23,949 bases of DNA from a bacterium UBA3734 (GTDB lineage: Bacteria > Bacteroidota > Bacteroidia > Bacteroidales > Bacteroidaceae). The DNA lies in the NCBI GenBank assembly GCA_002372575.1, contig DFHC01000094.1, forward strand, positions 1 through 23,949, written 5' to 3'. Positions 1 through 9,050 of this stretch are shown here, piece by piece (within the stretch, counting starts at the first letter, position 1; the number at the start of each line of letters is the position of its first letter). Position numbers and translations under genes: made by a program. Under the pieces are notes generated by a model. The model did not search any database and had not been told where the DNA came from. It saw only the letters and a list, made by a program, of their open reading frames with translations.

Positions 1-603
1 TTCCACCAGAATGGTCAGTCGTTGTCGGTGTTCGCTCGCGACTTCTGCGACACCGCCGCCATCGCTCCCGAAATCTGGCAGTGCATCAACCCGTTCTTCG
101 TGATTGTGCTCACGCCGATTATTATGATTCTGTTTGGCTCGCTGGCCAAGCAAGGCAAGGAAATTTCCACGCCGAAGAAGATTGCTTTTGGTATGTTTAT
201 CGCGGCCTGCGCCTACATTTTCCTCATCGCCATTTCCGTTGGCCATGGATATCCCTCTGGCGAGGAATTCAAGAGCCTGCCCGAGGCCGTGAAGGCTTCC
301 ATGAAGGCCGGTCCGTGGGTGCTGATTGTCACCTATTTCTTCCTGACCGTGGCCGAGCTGTTCATTTCGCCGCTGGGCCTGTCGTTCGTGTCGAAGATTG
401 CGCCTCAGCACCTGCAGGGCATCTGTCAGGGTCTGTGGCTGTGTGCTACGGCCATCGGCAACCTGTTCATCGCACTCGGCGTGACCATGCTCAACAGCTT
501 CCCCATGCAGTGGCAGTGCTGGGCTGTGTTTGCCGGCTTCTGCCTGATTTCAATGGGTGTGATGCTGGGTATGCTCAAGTGGCTCGAGCGTGTGACGAAG
601 TAA
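1..603 (+). CDS. POT/PTR-family proton-dependent di/tripeptide transporter, C-terminal part
   Basis: This is an inner-membrane transporter of the POT (PTR2) family, which imports di- and tripeptides with protons. The frame is open from the first base of the window, so the gene starts upstream; only about 200 of the usual 450-550 residues are present. The visible part has several hydrophobic membrane segments. It also has the family block AELFISPLGLSFVSKIAP, followed by a GxxxGxW-type stretch (QGICQGLWL), which in this family is typical of the helices lining the C-terminal half of the pore. The gene ends with TAA at 601-603, 22 bp before a strong hairpin, and faces the converging glycan operon. 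The family call is firm; the exact substrate cannot be told from this fragment. Confidence 0.85.
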   Translation, partial: FHQNGQSLSVFARDFCDTAAIAPEIWQCINPFFVIVLTPIIMILFGSLAKQGKEISTPKKIAFGMFIAACAYIFLIAISVGHGYPSGEEFKSLPEAVKASMKAGPWVLIVTYFFLTVAELFISPLGLSFVSKIAPQHLQGICQGLWLCATAIGNLFIALGVTMLNSFPMQWQCWAVFAGFCLISMGVMLGMLKWLERVTK

Positions 604-625
604 TGATTCCGTTTATTGAATACGA

Positions 626-657
626 AGAGAGGGCTTGCTCAACGGCAAGCCCTCTCT
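626..657. terminator. Bidirectional intrinsic terminator hairpin between convergent genes
   Basis: A perfect 13-bp inverted repeat (AGAGAGGGCTTGC and its complement) encloses a 6-nt loop, TCAACG. It lies between the stop of the POT transporter and the stop of the GH85 gene, where a shared terminator is expected. The T-rich tail is short on both strands, so its strength comes mainly from the stem. Confidence 0.75.
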
Positions 658-679
658 CTTTGGTTAAACCCGAAGTCGG

Positions 680-3652
680 TCATTTCACGGTGATTTTCCG
701 TGTGCGGATGACGTTCTTGTTCTGCATTTTCACGATGTAGAGTCCCGGGGCGAAGTCGGCGGCCACGGTCGTGGGATTCTGCACGAAGCGGACGAGTTGT
801 CCGTCGGTGGTGTAGATCCAAGCCTTTTCGACGTGGCTGAAGTTGATTTCGCCGTTCGAGAGCACAGCGTCGGAGGCTTCTCCCATGGTGTTCACGCTGA
901 TGCCGTCGGAGCCGTTGAGGTTTTCGGGCTCATCGGCAACGCCTTCATCGACGGGGCTCACGGGCGGCTTGCGCTGCTCATTCGTTCCGCTGATTTCGAG
1001 GCCGATGTCGATGGTAAAGCCCTTAGCCGTAAGTCCCACAGGGCCGGGATGGGGATACCACGCGTCGGAGAAAATGATACGGATGCGCGATTTGCCCGTG
1101 ACGGCATCGTCGGGCACCTTGAAGGTGAAAGGCTTCAGGTTGGCCGTGTTGTCGGCTTTCATGTTGCTCTTTCCCTGCTCAGCAATGAGTTCGTCGGTGC
1201 CGCTCTCGAAGTATCCGTTGATGTTCCAGTCGGCAAAGGTGGTCATCGTACACCATTGCAAACCGTCGCCGTGTTCGAAATAGCTGTAGTTAAAGTTGAT
1301 GACATCGCCTTGTTTGGCCTTGATGACTGCGGTGTTCGTGGCATTGACGTAGTTCAAATCGTCGGCTGGCACGGGGGCGTTGCTCGTGTAGTTGATGTTT
1401 TCAACGCTGGCTCCAGTGGTGGTGATGCTTGTGATGTAGCGGCCTACGACTGCGATATGCGCATTTTCTGACTGCGGATTCAGCTCGCTCACGCCATAGG
1501 TCAGACCGTCGCTGGCATCCTGCGGCACGTTGCTGCTGCGCGTGATGGCCACCCATTTCGGTTCGCTGTAGGTCTTCAGGTCGGTCGATACGGCACGCAC
1601 GCCGAAGTAAGGCTGCTCACCCTCGGCCATCGGCTTGTCGCCCACGTAGGCCGACCAGCCCTGCACGTGGCTCACTACGCTGACGCGACCGTTTTCACCG
1701 TTCTTGTAGAGCACTTCGAAGTGATCGACGTTGCCCTCGTCGTTATAGACAAGCCCGTAGGGGCTGGCTCCCGTCTGGTCGAGGCTCCAGTTGAGTTTCA
1801 CGCTGAGTTTCGTTGTGGTTTCTTTCTTCACTTCGGCGAGCACCTCCTTCACGGCTGCGGGCGTGGTCTTCACGCCGTCGTTGAGTTGCAACTCACCCAC
1901 GAACACCTGATAGTCGCTCGTCACGTTCTTGGCGCGGAGTCCGACGAAATCAACCTGGTCTGTCGAGCTGATGCCATTGAGCTGAATGGTTTTTTCTTCC
2001 CATGTCTTTCCAGTCGTGGCTCCCACGGGGAATTCCTTCCACTCGCTGCCAACCTTGAGAATCAGGTAGAGATTGGTCTCGGTGGTGCCTTCTTTCTTCG
2101 TTTTCACGGCAATTTTCGCATACGGTGTGCCCGATGTGCCCGTAAGCTTCGTGCGGAAGAGGATGAGGTCGGCAGCACCGCTGGAAACGCCCTTGATGCT
2201 GAGGCAGGAACCTCCCATATAGGCGTCTTCAATGGTGAATTCGGGATTGATGACGCTGGAAACCTCTTTCGTTCCGGCGTTATAGACGAGCCAGCGATAG
2301 GTGGGCACGATGTCTTGCGTGGAGAGGTTGTACCAGTTGCCGTGGGTTTTCTTTCCCTTGTAGGTATAGACTTCGCCGATACCCGTGTTGAAATACGTGT
2401 GGAAGGGATAGTTGCCCTGAATGGTGCTGCGTTCGGGGAAGTAGGTGGCCAGTCCGCCGAACTTCGAGAGCGGCGGCGTGTTGCCGTCCCAGCCCCAGTT
2501 GTTGCCCGTGTTTCTCATTACGGGCAGCTTGGCCGGATTGCGGTTGCCGCCGGAGAAGGCGCGCTCGAGCAGTGCCTGATAGTTGGTTTGGAACTCCTTG
2601 GCATCGTTGCCCACGTTGTAGCTCCAGAAGCGGCTGCTTCCGTGTTCGCCCCAGAGCACGGCGCCGATGTCGCGTCCGGCGAGGTTCGTCCACGAGCGGT
2701 CCATCGACACAATCCACACGCCGGCATAGAGTCCGTCGGTGGTGCCCATCGCGTTTTTGGCTACATCCTCGGAATCTTCCATATCAAAAGATGAGATGAA
2801 ATTGCTTGCATTATAATTTAGAAATGTATCTGCCGTACGACCTTCGGAATTGCCAAACAGCGCATTGACGTTCTGTTCTGTCAGGTAGGGAACGTTAGTG
2901 TAGAGTCCGATGTGGAAATTCTTGAATCCACGTGCGGCAGCCTCCTTGTAAAGGGCCTTGTGGAAAGCCACCACGTCGGCATTCCGATAGGAGCCATCCT
3001 CCCAGTTGTAGTTGATGCCGTCGGCACCGAAGAACATGAGCACGCTGATGAGCGGCTTTACGTATTTGTAGCTTCCGTCGCTGTTCTTCTCTGAGATGAG
3101 CTTCGAATAGGCTTGGTCGCCAGAGCCCGGAGTCCACGACTCGAAGAACTTGATGCCCGAGAGGATGTCGGTTCCGTTTTGGTGGGCAGCGTCGATCCAT
3201 GCGCCCGGAGCCTGGAACAGGCCGTGGTTCCACGAGCCGAACAGGTGGGTGTAGTTCCAGAGCGAATAGGTGTCGTCGCCGACGTCGGTGCCGGGATAGC
3301 CACCCGTGAGCTTGGACGTTCCCATCGGAATGTTCATCCACAGGCGACGCGTGTTTTTCACGTTGCTGCGGAGCTGGTTGGCCTGGTCGTCGATGATGGC
3401 GCGGGGGCGCACGTGCGAGCGCACAAACTCAATGTCCATCATGTTGAATCCGGCAGCTTCGAACTCGGCCTGCGTGGGGTATTCGCGACCGGCCTGCTGC
3501 GCATTGTAGAAGAGGTTGAGCAACCCGCTGTCGGAGAACGGCGAGAAGTCGAAAATCTCGCGCGACGCCGAGGGGTCGTACTGAGCCTGGGCTGTCTGCA
3601 CCGAGCTCGTGAAAAGGGCTGCGAGTGCAATGATGAATAGATTTTTTTTCAT
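680..3652 (-). CDS. Secreted GH85 endo-beta-N-acetylglucosaminidase, multidomain
   Basis: GH85 enzymes cut the GlcNAc-beta-1,4-GlcNAc core of N-glycans and release the glycan from protein. The 990-residue product has a signal peptide (residues 1-23, AQA before Q24). The barrel contains DGINYNWE at 211-218, giving the family's N-x-E pair as N216 and E218; in known members the Asn stabilises the oxazoline intermediate and the Glu is the acid/base. Other GH85-like blocks are FLNYNAS near 277, PFHTYFNTGIG at 416-426 and WYNLSTQDIVPT at 440-451. After the barrel come a jelly-roll-like carbohydrate-binding region (about 455-600), an FnIII-like region (about 610-715), a GEVED-like region (about 725-895) and a C-terminal sorting-type domain (about 920-990), suggesting type IX export or surface anchoring. 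It is the third gene after susC-like and susD-like genes. The start is ATG at 3652. Confidence 0.88.
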   Translation of the reverse strand: MKKNLFIIALAALFTSSVQTAQAQYDPSASREIFDFSPFSDSGLLNLFYNAQQAGREYPTQAEFEAAGFNMMDIEFVRSHVRPRAIIDDQANQLRSNVKNTRRLWMNIPMGTSKLTGGYPGTDVGDDTYSLWNYTHLFGSWNHGLFQAPGAWIDAAHQNGTDILSGIKFFESWTPGSGDQAYSKLISEKNSDGSYKYVKPLISVLMFFGADGINYNWEDGSYRNADVVAFHKALYKEAAARGFKNFHIGLYTNVPYLTEQNVNALFGNSEGRTADTFLNYNASNFISSFDMEDSEDVAKNAMGTTDGLYAGVWIVSMDRSWTNLAGRDIGAVLWGEHGSSRFWSYNVGNDAKEFQTNYQALLERAFSGGNRNPAKLPVMRNTGNNWGWDGNTPPLSKFGGLATYFPERSTIQGNYPFHTYFNTGIGEVYTYKGKKTHGNWYNLSTQDIVPTYRWLVYNAGTKEVSSVINPEFTIEDAYMGGSCLSIKGVSSGAADLILFRTKLTGTSGTPYAKIAVKTKKEGTTETNLYLILKVGSEWKEFPVGATTGKTWEEKTIQLNGISSTDQVDFVGLRAKNVTSDYQVFVGELQLNDGVKTTPAAVKEVLAEVKKETTTKLSVKLNWSLDQTGASPYGLVYNDEGNVDHFEVLYKNGENGRVSVVSHVQGWSAYVGDKPMAEGEQPYFGVRAVSTDLKTYSEPKWVAITRSSNVPQDASDGLTYGVSELNPQSENAHIAVVGRYITSITTTGASVENINYTSNAPVPADDLNYVNATNTAVIKAKQGDVINFNYSYFEHGDGLQWCTMTTFADWNINGYFESGTDELIAEQGKSNMKADNTANLKPFTFKVPDDAVTGKSRIRIIFSDAWYPHPGPVGLTAKGFTIDIGLEISGTNEQRKPPVSPVDEGVADEPENLNGSDGISVNTMGEASDAVLSNGEINFSHVEKAWIYTTDGQLVRFVQNPTTVAADFAPGLYIVKMQNKNVIRTRKITVK

Positions 3653-3680
3653 AATAACTCCTTTTAAAAAATATAATTAG

Positions 3681-3743
3681 TCTTCAACTCTATAACTCTT
3701 TAACTTTTTAACCCTTTAACACCTTAACTTTTAACCCTTTAAC
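3681..3743. repeat. Degenerate octamer tandem repeat between the susD-like and GH85 genes
   Basis: Eight consecutive units fit YYTTTAAC on the plus strand (GTTAAARR on the coding strand): TCTTCAAC, TCTATAAC, TCTTTAAC, TTTTTAAC, CCTTTAAC, ACCTTAAC, TTTTAAC, CCTTTAAC. Seven are 8 nt and one is 7 nt. The array fills most of the 92-bp gap inside the operon and ends just before the susD-like stop codon. Confidence 0.9.
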
Positions 3744-3744
3744 C

Positions 3745-5550
3745 TTAAAAGTTCGGTTTGTCAATGTCCCACCAGAGGCGTGTGGCCTGATAGTCCTCGC
3801 CACCGAGCGCGTCGAGACCCGTGGCGATGATGTCGCTCACGGAAGCATCGTCGGTATCGGGGAAGGGCGCACGACGAATGATGTCGCCATATTTCAGCGT
3901 TCCGTCGCCCTCGTCGGCGTTGAGCACGGGGAAGAGCTTCGGATAGCCTGTGCGGCGCAGGTCCACCCACGGCTCGAAGGAGTTGGGGAAGCTGGCGATG
4001 TATTTCTGAGTGATGATTTTCTCGAGTTTGGTCTCGGGCGAGTCGCCCTCGTTCCATTTCACGCCGATTTTCGTCACGCTGGGCTCGTCGGCGACGTTTC
4101 CGAGCGGGTCGTGGTAGGTGTAGGGCACGGGCTCGGCGCGCGCAAGATACTCATCCATCATACCGTCGTATTCTCTATGGAGGCGTTCTCTGGTTCGCTC
4201 GAACAGATAACCGAGGCGAATGCCGCGCTCGTAGAAGAACTGCGCCGAACCGCCCATATTCCAACCGCGAATGGCACCCTCGGCACGTAGGAAATCGACC
4301 TCCGAGAGTTTCATCAGATAGAGTGGAGCTCGTGACATTAAGTCGACATCAAATACGCTATAGGCGAGCATCGGGTTGGTGGCGGCACTCTGTCCCATAC
4401 CTGGATGGATGCCCTCACGCAGACCTACGATGCGTGTACCCTCTTCAAGTCTTTCTTCGGTCTTGGTGTTGATGATGGCTCCACTATTGTTCAAAAAGAA
4501 TGGCCTTTCGCCCTTCGTGTAGGGGTGGTCGAGGCTCATGAGCAGGCTCTCGAACGACGCACTCAGGCGGGCATCGCCCCACGAAATCCAAATCATGTTG
4601 AGCGGGTGGCCAAAACCGAGCTGCATACCCATCAGGCAGAATTCCTGATCGGTGTTATCGATGACTCCGCCTGCCACGGCTTCCTCGGCCCACTGCTGGG
4701 CGAGTTGCGGCTCCACCTTCACGCAGTGCATGGCAATGCGCAGCTTCAGCGAGTTGGCGAAGCGAATCCACGAGTCCATGCCGGTCGTGCCGATGTATTT
4801 GTCCTTCGAGATTTCAAGGTTCTCGTTCATCAGCGTCTGCAATTTCGTCTTGTACCAGTCGGGCCGCGAGTCGTAGTGGCGCAGGCAGGCCGTGACGAGG
4901 TCGATGTGGGCGACGATGTTCCGATAGATGTGCTCCAGGCCATTGTAGGTGAAGGGTGCGCCCTGCTTGTTCACGAGGAAATCGTCGTAGGGCAGGGCTC
5001 CGTGCACGTCGGCAATCTCTTGCGTGGCGTAGTCGAACATGAGCAGGTAGATGGCCTTCATCTCGGGAATGGTGTCGATGGCGGGATGGTTGAGCAGCGG
5101 AATCATCGCGTTTTTCACGATGAGATAGGAGCTGTTCGGTCCGGGGTTAAACTCGGTGCTCACGTCGTAGCTCGATTGCAGCGTGCCGTACATGAAATCA
5201 TAGTGCGGAACGGTGGTGTATTGGGCGTAGTTGTCGGGGCCGAGCGAGAATTTCCGCTGGTAGGCGTGTTCGCCCGGATAGTCGCCGTTTTTACCGCCGC
5301 ACATGGCGTACTGGCCGCCCTTGGCCTGCTTCAGATAGGTGCCGAGGTGCGCGAGGGCATCGTCGAACTGCGCCTCGGTGATGTCGATGTTGAAGTCGAT
5401 TTTCGCAGGATTCCCATGATAGACCGAGTCTTCGAGTGCCTCTTGGTTGATGTTCAGCGTGTCGATGGGGTCGTCGAATTCCATGCACGAACTCAGGCTC
5501 ATCGTGGCTAGGGCTGTCGCTATTGCGATGAAAAACTTATTTTTTTGCAT
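3745..5550 (-). CDS. SusD/RagB-family outer-membrane glycan-binding lipoprotein
   Basis: SusD-type proteins sit on the outer face of the outer membrane, capture glycan and form the lid of their partner SusC channel. The 601-residue product has a lipoprotein signal with lipobox LSSC (Cys22), followed by the helical SusD fold. The sequence resembles the SusD-like_2 branch more than classic starch SusD, for example in the region from LGPDNYAQY to YATQEIADVHGALPYDD. The C-terminal part has the usual ...SFEPWVDLRRTGYPKLFP block, found in most SusD homologues. It lies 13 bp downstream of the susC-like gene and upstream of GH85, so the three are likely one transcript. The glycan specificity is inferred from the GH85 neighbour and cannot be read from this protein. 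Confidence 0.9.
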   Translation of the reverse strand: MQKNKFFIAIATALATMSLSSCMEFDDPIDTLNINQEALEDSVYHGNPAKIDFNIDITEAQFDDALAHLGTYLKQAKGGQYAMCGGKNGDYPGEHAYQRKFSLGPDNYAQYTTVPHYDFMYGTLQSSYDVSTEFNPGPNSSYLIVKNAMIPLLNHPAIDTIPEMKAIYLLMFDYATQEIADVHGALPYDDFLVNKQGAPFTYNGLEHIYRNIVAHIDLVTACLRHYDSRPDWYKTKLQTLMNENLEISKDKYIGTTGMDSWIRFANSLKLRIAMHCVKVEPQLAQQWAEEAVAGGVIDNTDQEFCLMGMQLGFGHPLNMIWISWGDARLSASFESLLMSLDHPYTKGERPFFLNNSGAIINTKTEERLEEGTRIVGLREGIHPGMGQSAATNPMLAYSVFDVDLMSRAPLYLMKLSEVDFLRAEGAIRGWNMGGSAQFFYERGIRLGYLFERTRERLHREYDGMMDEYLARAEPVPYTYHDPLGNVADEPSVTKIGVKWNEGDSPETKLEKIITQKYIASFPNSFEPWVDLRRTGYPKLFPVLNADEGDGTLKYGDIIRRAPFPDTDDASVSDIIATGLDALGGEDYQATRLWWDIDKPNF

Positions 5551-5563
5551 AATGATGTCGGTT

Positions 5564-8500
5564 TTAGAAGTTCATTTTCACGTTGAAGCCGTAGGAGCGG
5601 GTCGAGGGCATGTTGAAGAGCTCGAATCCGCCGAGTCCGTTGCCCGTGGAGAGCGACACGTCGGGATCGACGGGCGCTTTCTTGTAGAGGAAGAAGAGGT
5701 TTCGCCCGATGAACGAGAGCGAGAGGTTCTTGCCCTCGCCAAGAAGGTTCCTGAACGTGTAGGCCAGCGACAGCTCGCGCAGGCGGAAGTTGGTGGCGTC
5801 ATAGACGTAGAGCGGCGAATACTGGCTGTTGCGGGCGCCCATTACCTGATAGTAGTTGCGCACGCCGATGAGCCGATTGCTGCCGTCGGGCAGATACATG
5901 GCCGGAGCACCGTCGGCAGTGAACAGGTTGTTGGCGTATGCATAGTCGCGGGCGTCGGCCGTGCGCTGCGAGAGTCCCAGCTCGTCGAGATAGGCCTCGG
6001 TGAGCGAGATGACCTTGCCTCCGATGCGTCCGTTGATAAGGAACGAGAGCTGGAAGTCCTTGTAATTCAGCGTGTTGGTCCATCCGAGCTGGTATTTCGA
6101 GTTCATGTTGCCGATGAACTTCGTGTAGCGGCCTTCCTTCATGATGTTTCCGTTCGAGGAGAGGAAAATCGTGCCGTCTTCGTTGTGGCGGATGTCGCGC
6201 ACATATATGTCGCCGAAGGCGTCGCCCTCGGAATAGCGCACGCGCACGCCTGCTACGTCGGTATAGATGAGTTTCTTGCGACCGCCTTTGTCGTAGCCCA
6301 CGGCGAGCACTTTGTTGTCGTTGAAGGAGAAGTTCAGCGCAGAGCGCCAGCGCAGCGACTTTCCGAAGCGGAAGTTGTAGGCGAGCGTGGCCTCGATGCC
6401 TTGGTTGCGCAACTCGGCGGAGTTTTCATATTCGGTGAGTCCTGCGGCGTTGCCGATGTTCATGAACAGGCCGGTCACGGTGGCGTTGTAGTAGGTGACG
6501 TCGAAGCTCAGGCGGTTGTCGAAGAAGAGCATTTCCAGACCCGTCTCGAAAGAGTGGGTGCGCTCGGGCTCGGCATTGGTGAAGAGCGTGGAGCTGGTGG
6601 CGGTCATCGCTCCCGTGCGCGAGCTGCGGCTGCTGAGGTTGTAGTAGCGGTTGGGCACGGCGTTGCCCACTTCGGAATACGACACGCGCAACTTGGCGTA
6701 GTCCCACCATTTCGGCAGTCGGAAGAGCTCGTTGAGCAGGGCGTTGGCACCGAATCCGAAGTAGGAATAGTGCTGCGCCTTGTCGGGCCACTGCTTGAAC
6801 ACGCGATACTGGTCGCTGCGATACGACGCATCGACGTAGATCATCTCCTTCCAGCCCAGCTGCACGGTACCGAGCCATGCGCGGTCCCAGTTCGAGGTTT
6901 CCGACTCGTTCGTCACGCCGCTGCTGCCGTAGGAGGTGTCGAAGCGGTTGATTTCGGTCGATAGCTTCTGGTTGAGCGGATCCACGTAGGTGGCGTTGGC
7001 CAGATAGGTGCCGTAGTTACTGCCCTTCGTGGTGTGGCCCACCCATCCCGCAGTGGCGCTGATGTCCCAGTTTTCGTGGATTTTCTTGTTGTAGGAGAGC
7101 AGGAAGTCGAGATACATCTCGGTGGTGTTGTCGCGACGCTTGTTGTAGGTACCGAAGTCGTACATCGACGCCGGTGCGAAGGTCGAGGCATAGCGTCCGC
7201 CCTCTTCTTGGTACTTGTCGTGGTCGAAATTGAATCGGGCTTGCAGCGACAGTCCGTCGATGATGTCGAGCAGGCCGTGGAATCCGCCGTAGATGCGGTC
7301 GTTGCGATTGGTTCCCCAGTTCTGCTTCAGGAGCCAGTAGGGGTTGTTCTGGCGGGCGTCCATGTAGGCGTAGTTCATCATCGGCCCCGTGAGCGTGGCC
7401 ACGTCGTTCTGGCGGATGAAGCCGTTGTCGGTCTGCACGTAGTGGCCTTGCGGGTCGGAGAGCCAGGTGCCCTCGGCAAGCGCGTAGTTGTCGCGATAAT
7501 ACTGCATATCGACATTGCGCGGAGCCGTGTAGAGGTGGTAAATCGGGTTTCCGACCGTGCCGCCGCCGATGCGGTTGCGCGTCTTCGTCTGCACGTAGTT
7601 GATGGAGGCGTTCAGCGTCAGTCGGTTCCAGATTTTATAGGTCTGGCGGAAGGCGAAGGTGTTGCGGTTGTAGCTGTTCGTCTCGACGAGTCCGAGCGCA
7701 TGGCTGTTGGCCACGGAAACATAGGTTTGAATCAGGTCCGTACCGCCCGACACCGACACCGAGTTGTTCGTCGTCACGCCCGTGCGATAGAAGTCTTTCA
7801 CGTCGTCGTTGCCATAGTTGCGCAGGTGTACCTCGCGCTCGTAGGGAATCTTGTCCGTGGCTCTCGACAATGCCCTCACGGGCGACTCGCTGATGCGTCC
7901 GCCCCAGCCGTTGGCCTCGCCGAGATAGCCCTGTGCATCCACGGCGGCACCATACGAGTTCTGGATTTTCGGCAGCAGCAGCGGCGTGTCGAAAGTGATG
8001 TTGCCCGTGTAGCTGACCGAGAGCTTTCCTGCCTTGCCTTTCTTCGTCGTAATCATGATGACGCCGTTGGCCGCCCTCGAACCGTAGAGCGCAGCGGCGT
8101 TGGCACCCTTCAGCACGTTCATCGACTCGATGTCGTCGGCGTTGATCATCGAGAGCGCATCGGCACCCTCGGCGTTGGAGTTTTCCGTCATGTTGTGGGC
8201 GTCGTTGATTTGGCCGCGCGTGTCGTTGGTCATGGGCACGCCGTCAATGACGATGAGCGGCGACGAACCCGCCAGAATCGACTTGTTACCACGCAGCTGA
8301 ATGCGCGAGGCACCGCCGGCACCGCCCGCCGAGGGCGTGACGACCACGCCCGCCACCTTTCCCTCGAGCGAGTTGGCCACGTTCACGTCCTGCACCTTCA
8401 TCAGGTCTTCGGCCTTCACCTGCTGCGTGGCGTAGGTGAGCGACTTTTCCTTGCGCAGAATACCCATTGCTGTCACCACCACCTCGGCGATGTTGTGGCC

Positions 8501-8809
8501 CGTTTCGGGCTTCAGGCTGATGTTGAGCGGCGTGGCCGCCGTGGCCGTTGTTTCAAATGGTTCGTAGCCAATGTAGGTGACCACGATGGTTGTCCTGGCC
8601 GCCGAGATGGGCAGCGAGAAGCGTCCGTCGATGTCGGTGATGGTCTTCGTGTTGCTGTCCTTGATGCTCACGGTGGCTCCGATGAGCGGTTCGCCCGTTT
8701 CATCGACCACCGTTCCCGTCACGGCTCCTGTCGTGTTCTGGGCTGCCGAGTCTGTCGCGAAAAGCATGCCGGCAAATAGTAGAAATAACGCAAAAAGATG
8801 TTTTCCCAT
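5564..8809 (-). CDS. SusC/RagA-family TonB-linked outer-membrane transporter
   Basis: This is the outer-membrane channel that imports oligosaccharide in a TonB-dependent way together with the SusD-like lid. From the ATG at 8809 the product is 1081 residues: a signal peptide (about 1-23), a carboxypeptidase-like regulatory domain (GTVVDETGEPLIGATV...DGRFSL), a plug domain containing LRGNKSI and PLIVIDGVPM, and a long beta-barrel ending in an aromatic residue (VKMNF). The frame also stays open upstream to a TTG at 8845, but that codon lies inside the promoter box TACCTTTG, so the ATG at 8809, which begins a proper signal peptide, is preferred. The length is normal for the family. It is the first gene of the operon. 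Confidence 0.92.
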   Translation of the reverse strand: MGKHLFALFLLFAGMLFATDSAAQNTTGAVTGTVVDETGEPLIGATVSIKDSNTKTITDIDGRFSLPISAARTTIVVTYIGYEPFETTATAATPLNISLKPETGHNIAEVVVTAMGILRKEKSLTYATQQVKAEDLMKVQDVNVANSLEGKVAGVVVTPSAGGAGGASRIQLRGNKSILAGSSPLIVIDGVPMTNDTRGQINDAHNMTENSNAEGADALSMINADDIESMNVLKGANAAALYGSRAANGVIMITTKKGKAGKLSVSYTGNITFDTPLLLPKIQNSYGAAVDAQGYLGEANGWGGRISESPVRALSRATDKIPYEREVHLRNYGNDDVKDFYRTGVTTNNSVSVSGGTDLIQTYVSVANSHALGLVETNSYNRNTFAFRQTYKIWNRLTLNASINYVQTKTRNRIGGGTVGNPIYHLYTAPRNVDMQYYRDNYALAEGTWLSDPQGHYVQTDNGFIRQNDVATLTGPMMNYAYMDARQNNPYWLLKQNWGTNRNDRIYGGFHGLLDIIDGLSLQARFNFDHDKYQEEGGRYASTFAPASMYDFGTYNKRRDNTTEMYLDFLLSYNKKIHENWDISATAGWVGHTTKGSNYGTYLANATYVDPLNQKLSTEINRFDTSYGSSGVTNESETSNWDRAWLGTVQLGWKEMIYVDASYRSDQYRVFKQWPDKAQHYSYFGFGANALLNELFRLPKWWDYAKLRVSYSEVGNAVPNRYYNLSSRSSRTGAMTATSSTLFTNAEPERTHSFETGLEMLFFDNRLSFDVTYYNATVTGLFMNIGNAAGLTEYENSAELRNQGIEATLAYNFRFGKSLRWRSALNFSFNDNKVLAVGYDKGGRKKLIYTDVAGVRVRYSEGDAFGDIYVRDIRHNEDGTIFLSSNGNIMKEGRYTKFIGNMNSKYQLGWTNTLNYKDFQLSFLINGRIGGKVISLTEAYLDELGLSQRTADARDYAYANNLFTADGAPAMYLPDGSNRLIGVRNYYQVMGARNSQYSPLYVYDATNFRLRELSLAYTFRNLLGEGKNLSLSFIGRNLFFLYKKAPVDPDVSLSTGNGLGGFELFNMPSTRSYGFNVKMNF

Positions 8810-8842
8810 TTTTTGATATTTTGATGATTGTATATTCGACTG

Positions 8843-8850
8843 CAAAGGTA
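8843..8850 (-). promoter_or_regulatory. Bacteroidota-type -7 box (TACCTTTG) for the susC-susD-GH85 operon
   Basis: On the minus strand TACCTTTG matches the known Bacteroidota -7 consensus TAnnTTTG. It lies 33 bp before the chosen ATG of the susC-like gene, giving a short leader. The upstream -33 element is weak (TTTCTG about 18 nt away), which fits a promoter that needs an activator. Confidence 0.6.
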
Positions 8851-8936
8851 ATGAAAATTATTCAGAAACGCGGAAGATGGAGGCGGATATTTCGTGGCGA
8901 TTCTTAAAGTTTGCAAAATGCCTTGTTCAAGGGGAC

Positions 8937-8976
8937 AAAAAAGAAGCGAAACCCATGAAAGTTTCGCTTCTTTTTT
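8937..8976. terminator. Strong symmetric terminator-like hairpin (dispersed repeat copy 1)
   Basis: A perfect 16-bp inverted repeat (AAAAAAGAAGCGAAAC and its complement) encloses loop CCATGAAA. The A-run and T-run let it work as a terminator on either strand. A close relative with the same core (GCGAAAC...GTTTCGCTTCTTTTTT) lies near 13818-13850. Confidence 0.75.
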
Positions 8977-8978
8977 CA

Positions 8979-9050
8979 GGAGTTATCGCTGCGCTTAGGA
9001 GTTAGCTCGCTTCGCTCACGGAGTTAGAGGGAGTTAGAAGAAGTTAGAAG
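8979..9050. repeat. GAGTTA-type degenerate tandem repeat with small palindromes
   Basis: The motif GGAGTTA (with GAAGTTA variants) recurs five times. The first three copies are separated by short palindrome-like pieces (TCGCTGCGC, GCTCGCTTCGCTC). The last part is a regular decamer array (GAGTTAGAGG, GAGTTAGAAG, AAGTTAGAAG). It directly follows the hairpin at 8937-8976 and runs into the 5' edge of the gene remnant on the plus strand. Confidence 0.7.

Noticed and set aside
5447..6964. Plus-strand open frame of 505 codons opposite the susC/susD-like genes
   Set aside because: It is antisense to both real genes across their junction, with no recognisable domain.
7034..8779. Long plus-strand open frame of 581 codons opposite the susC-like gene
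   Set aside because: It is antisense to a well-recognised coding frame, is rich in low-complexity V/H/R/G residues and matches no family; a shadow of GC-rich codon use.
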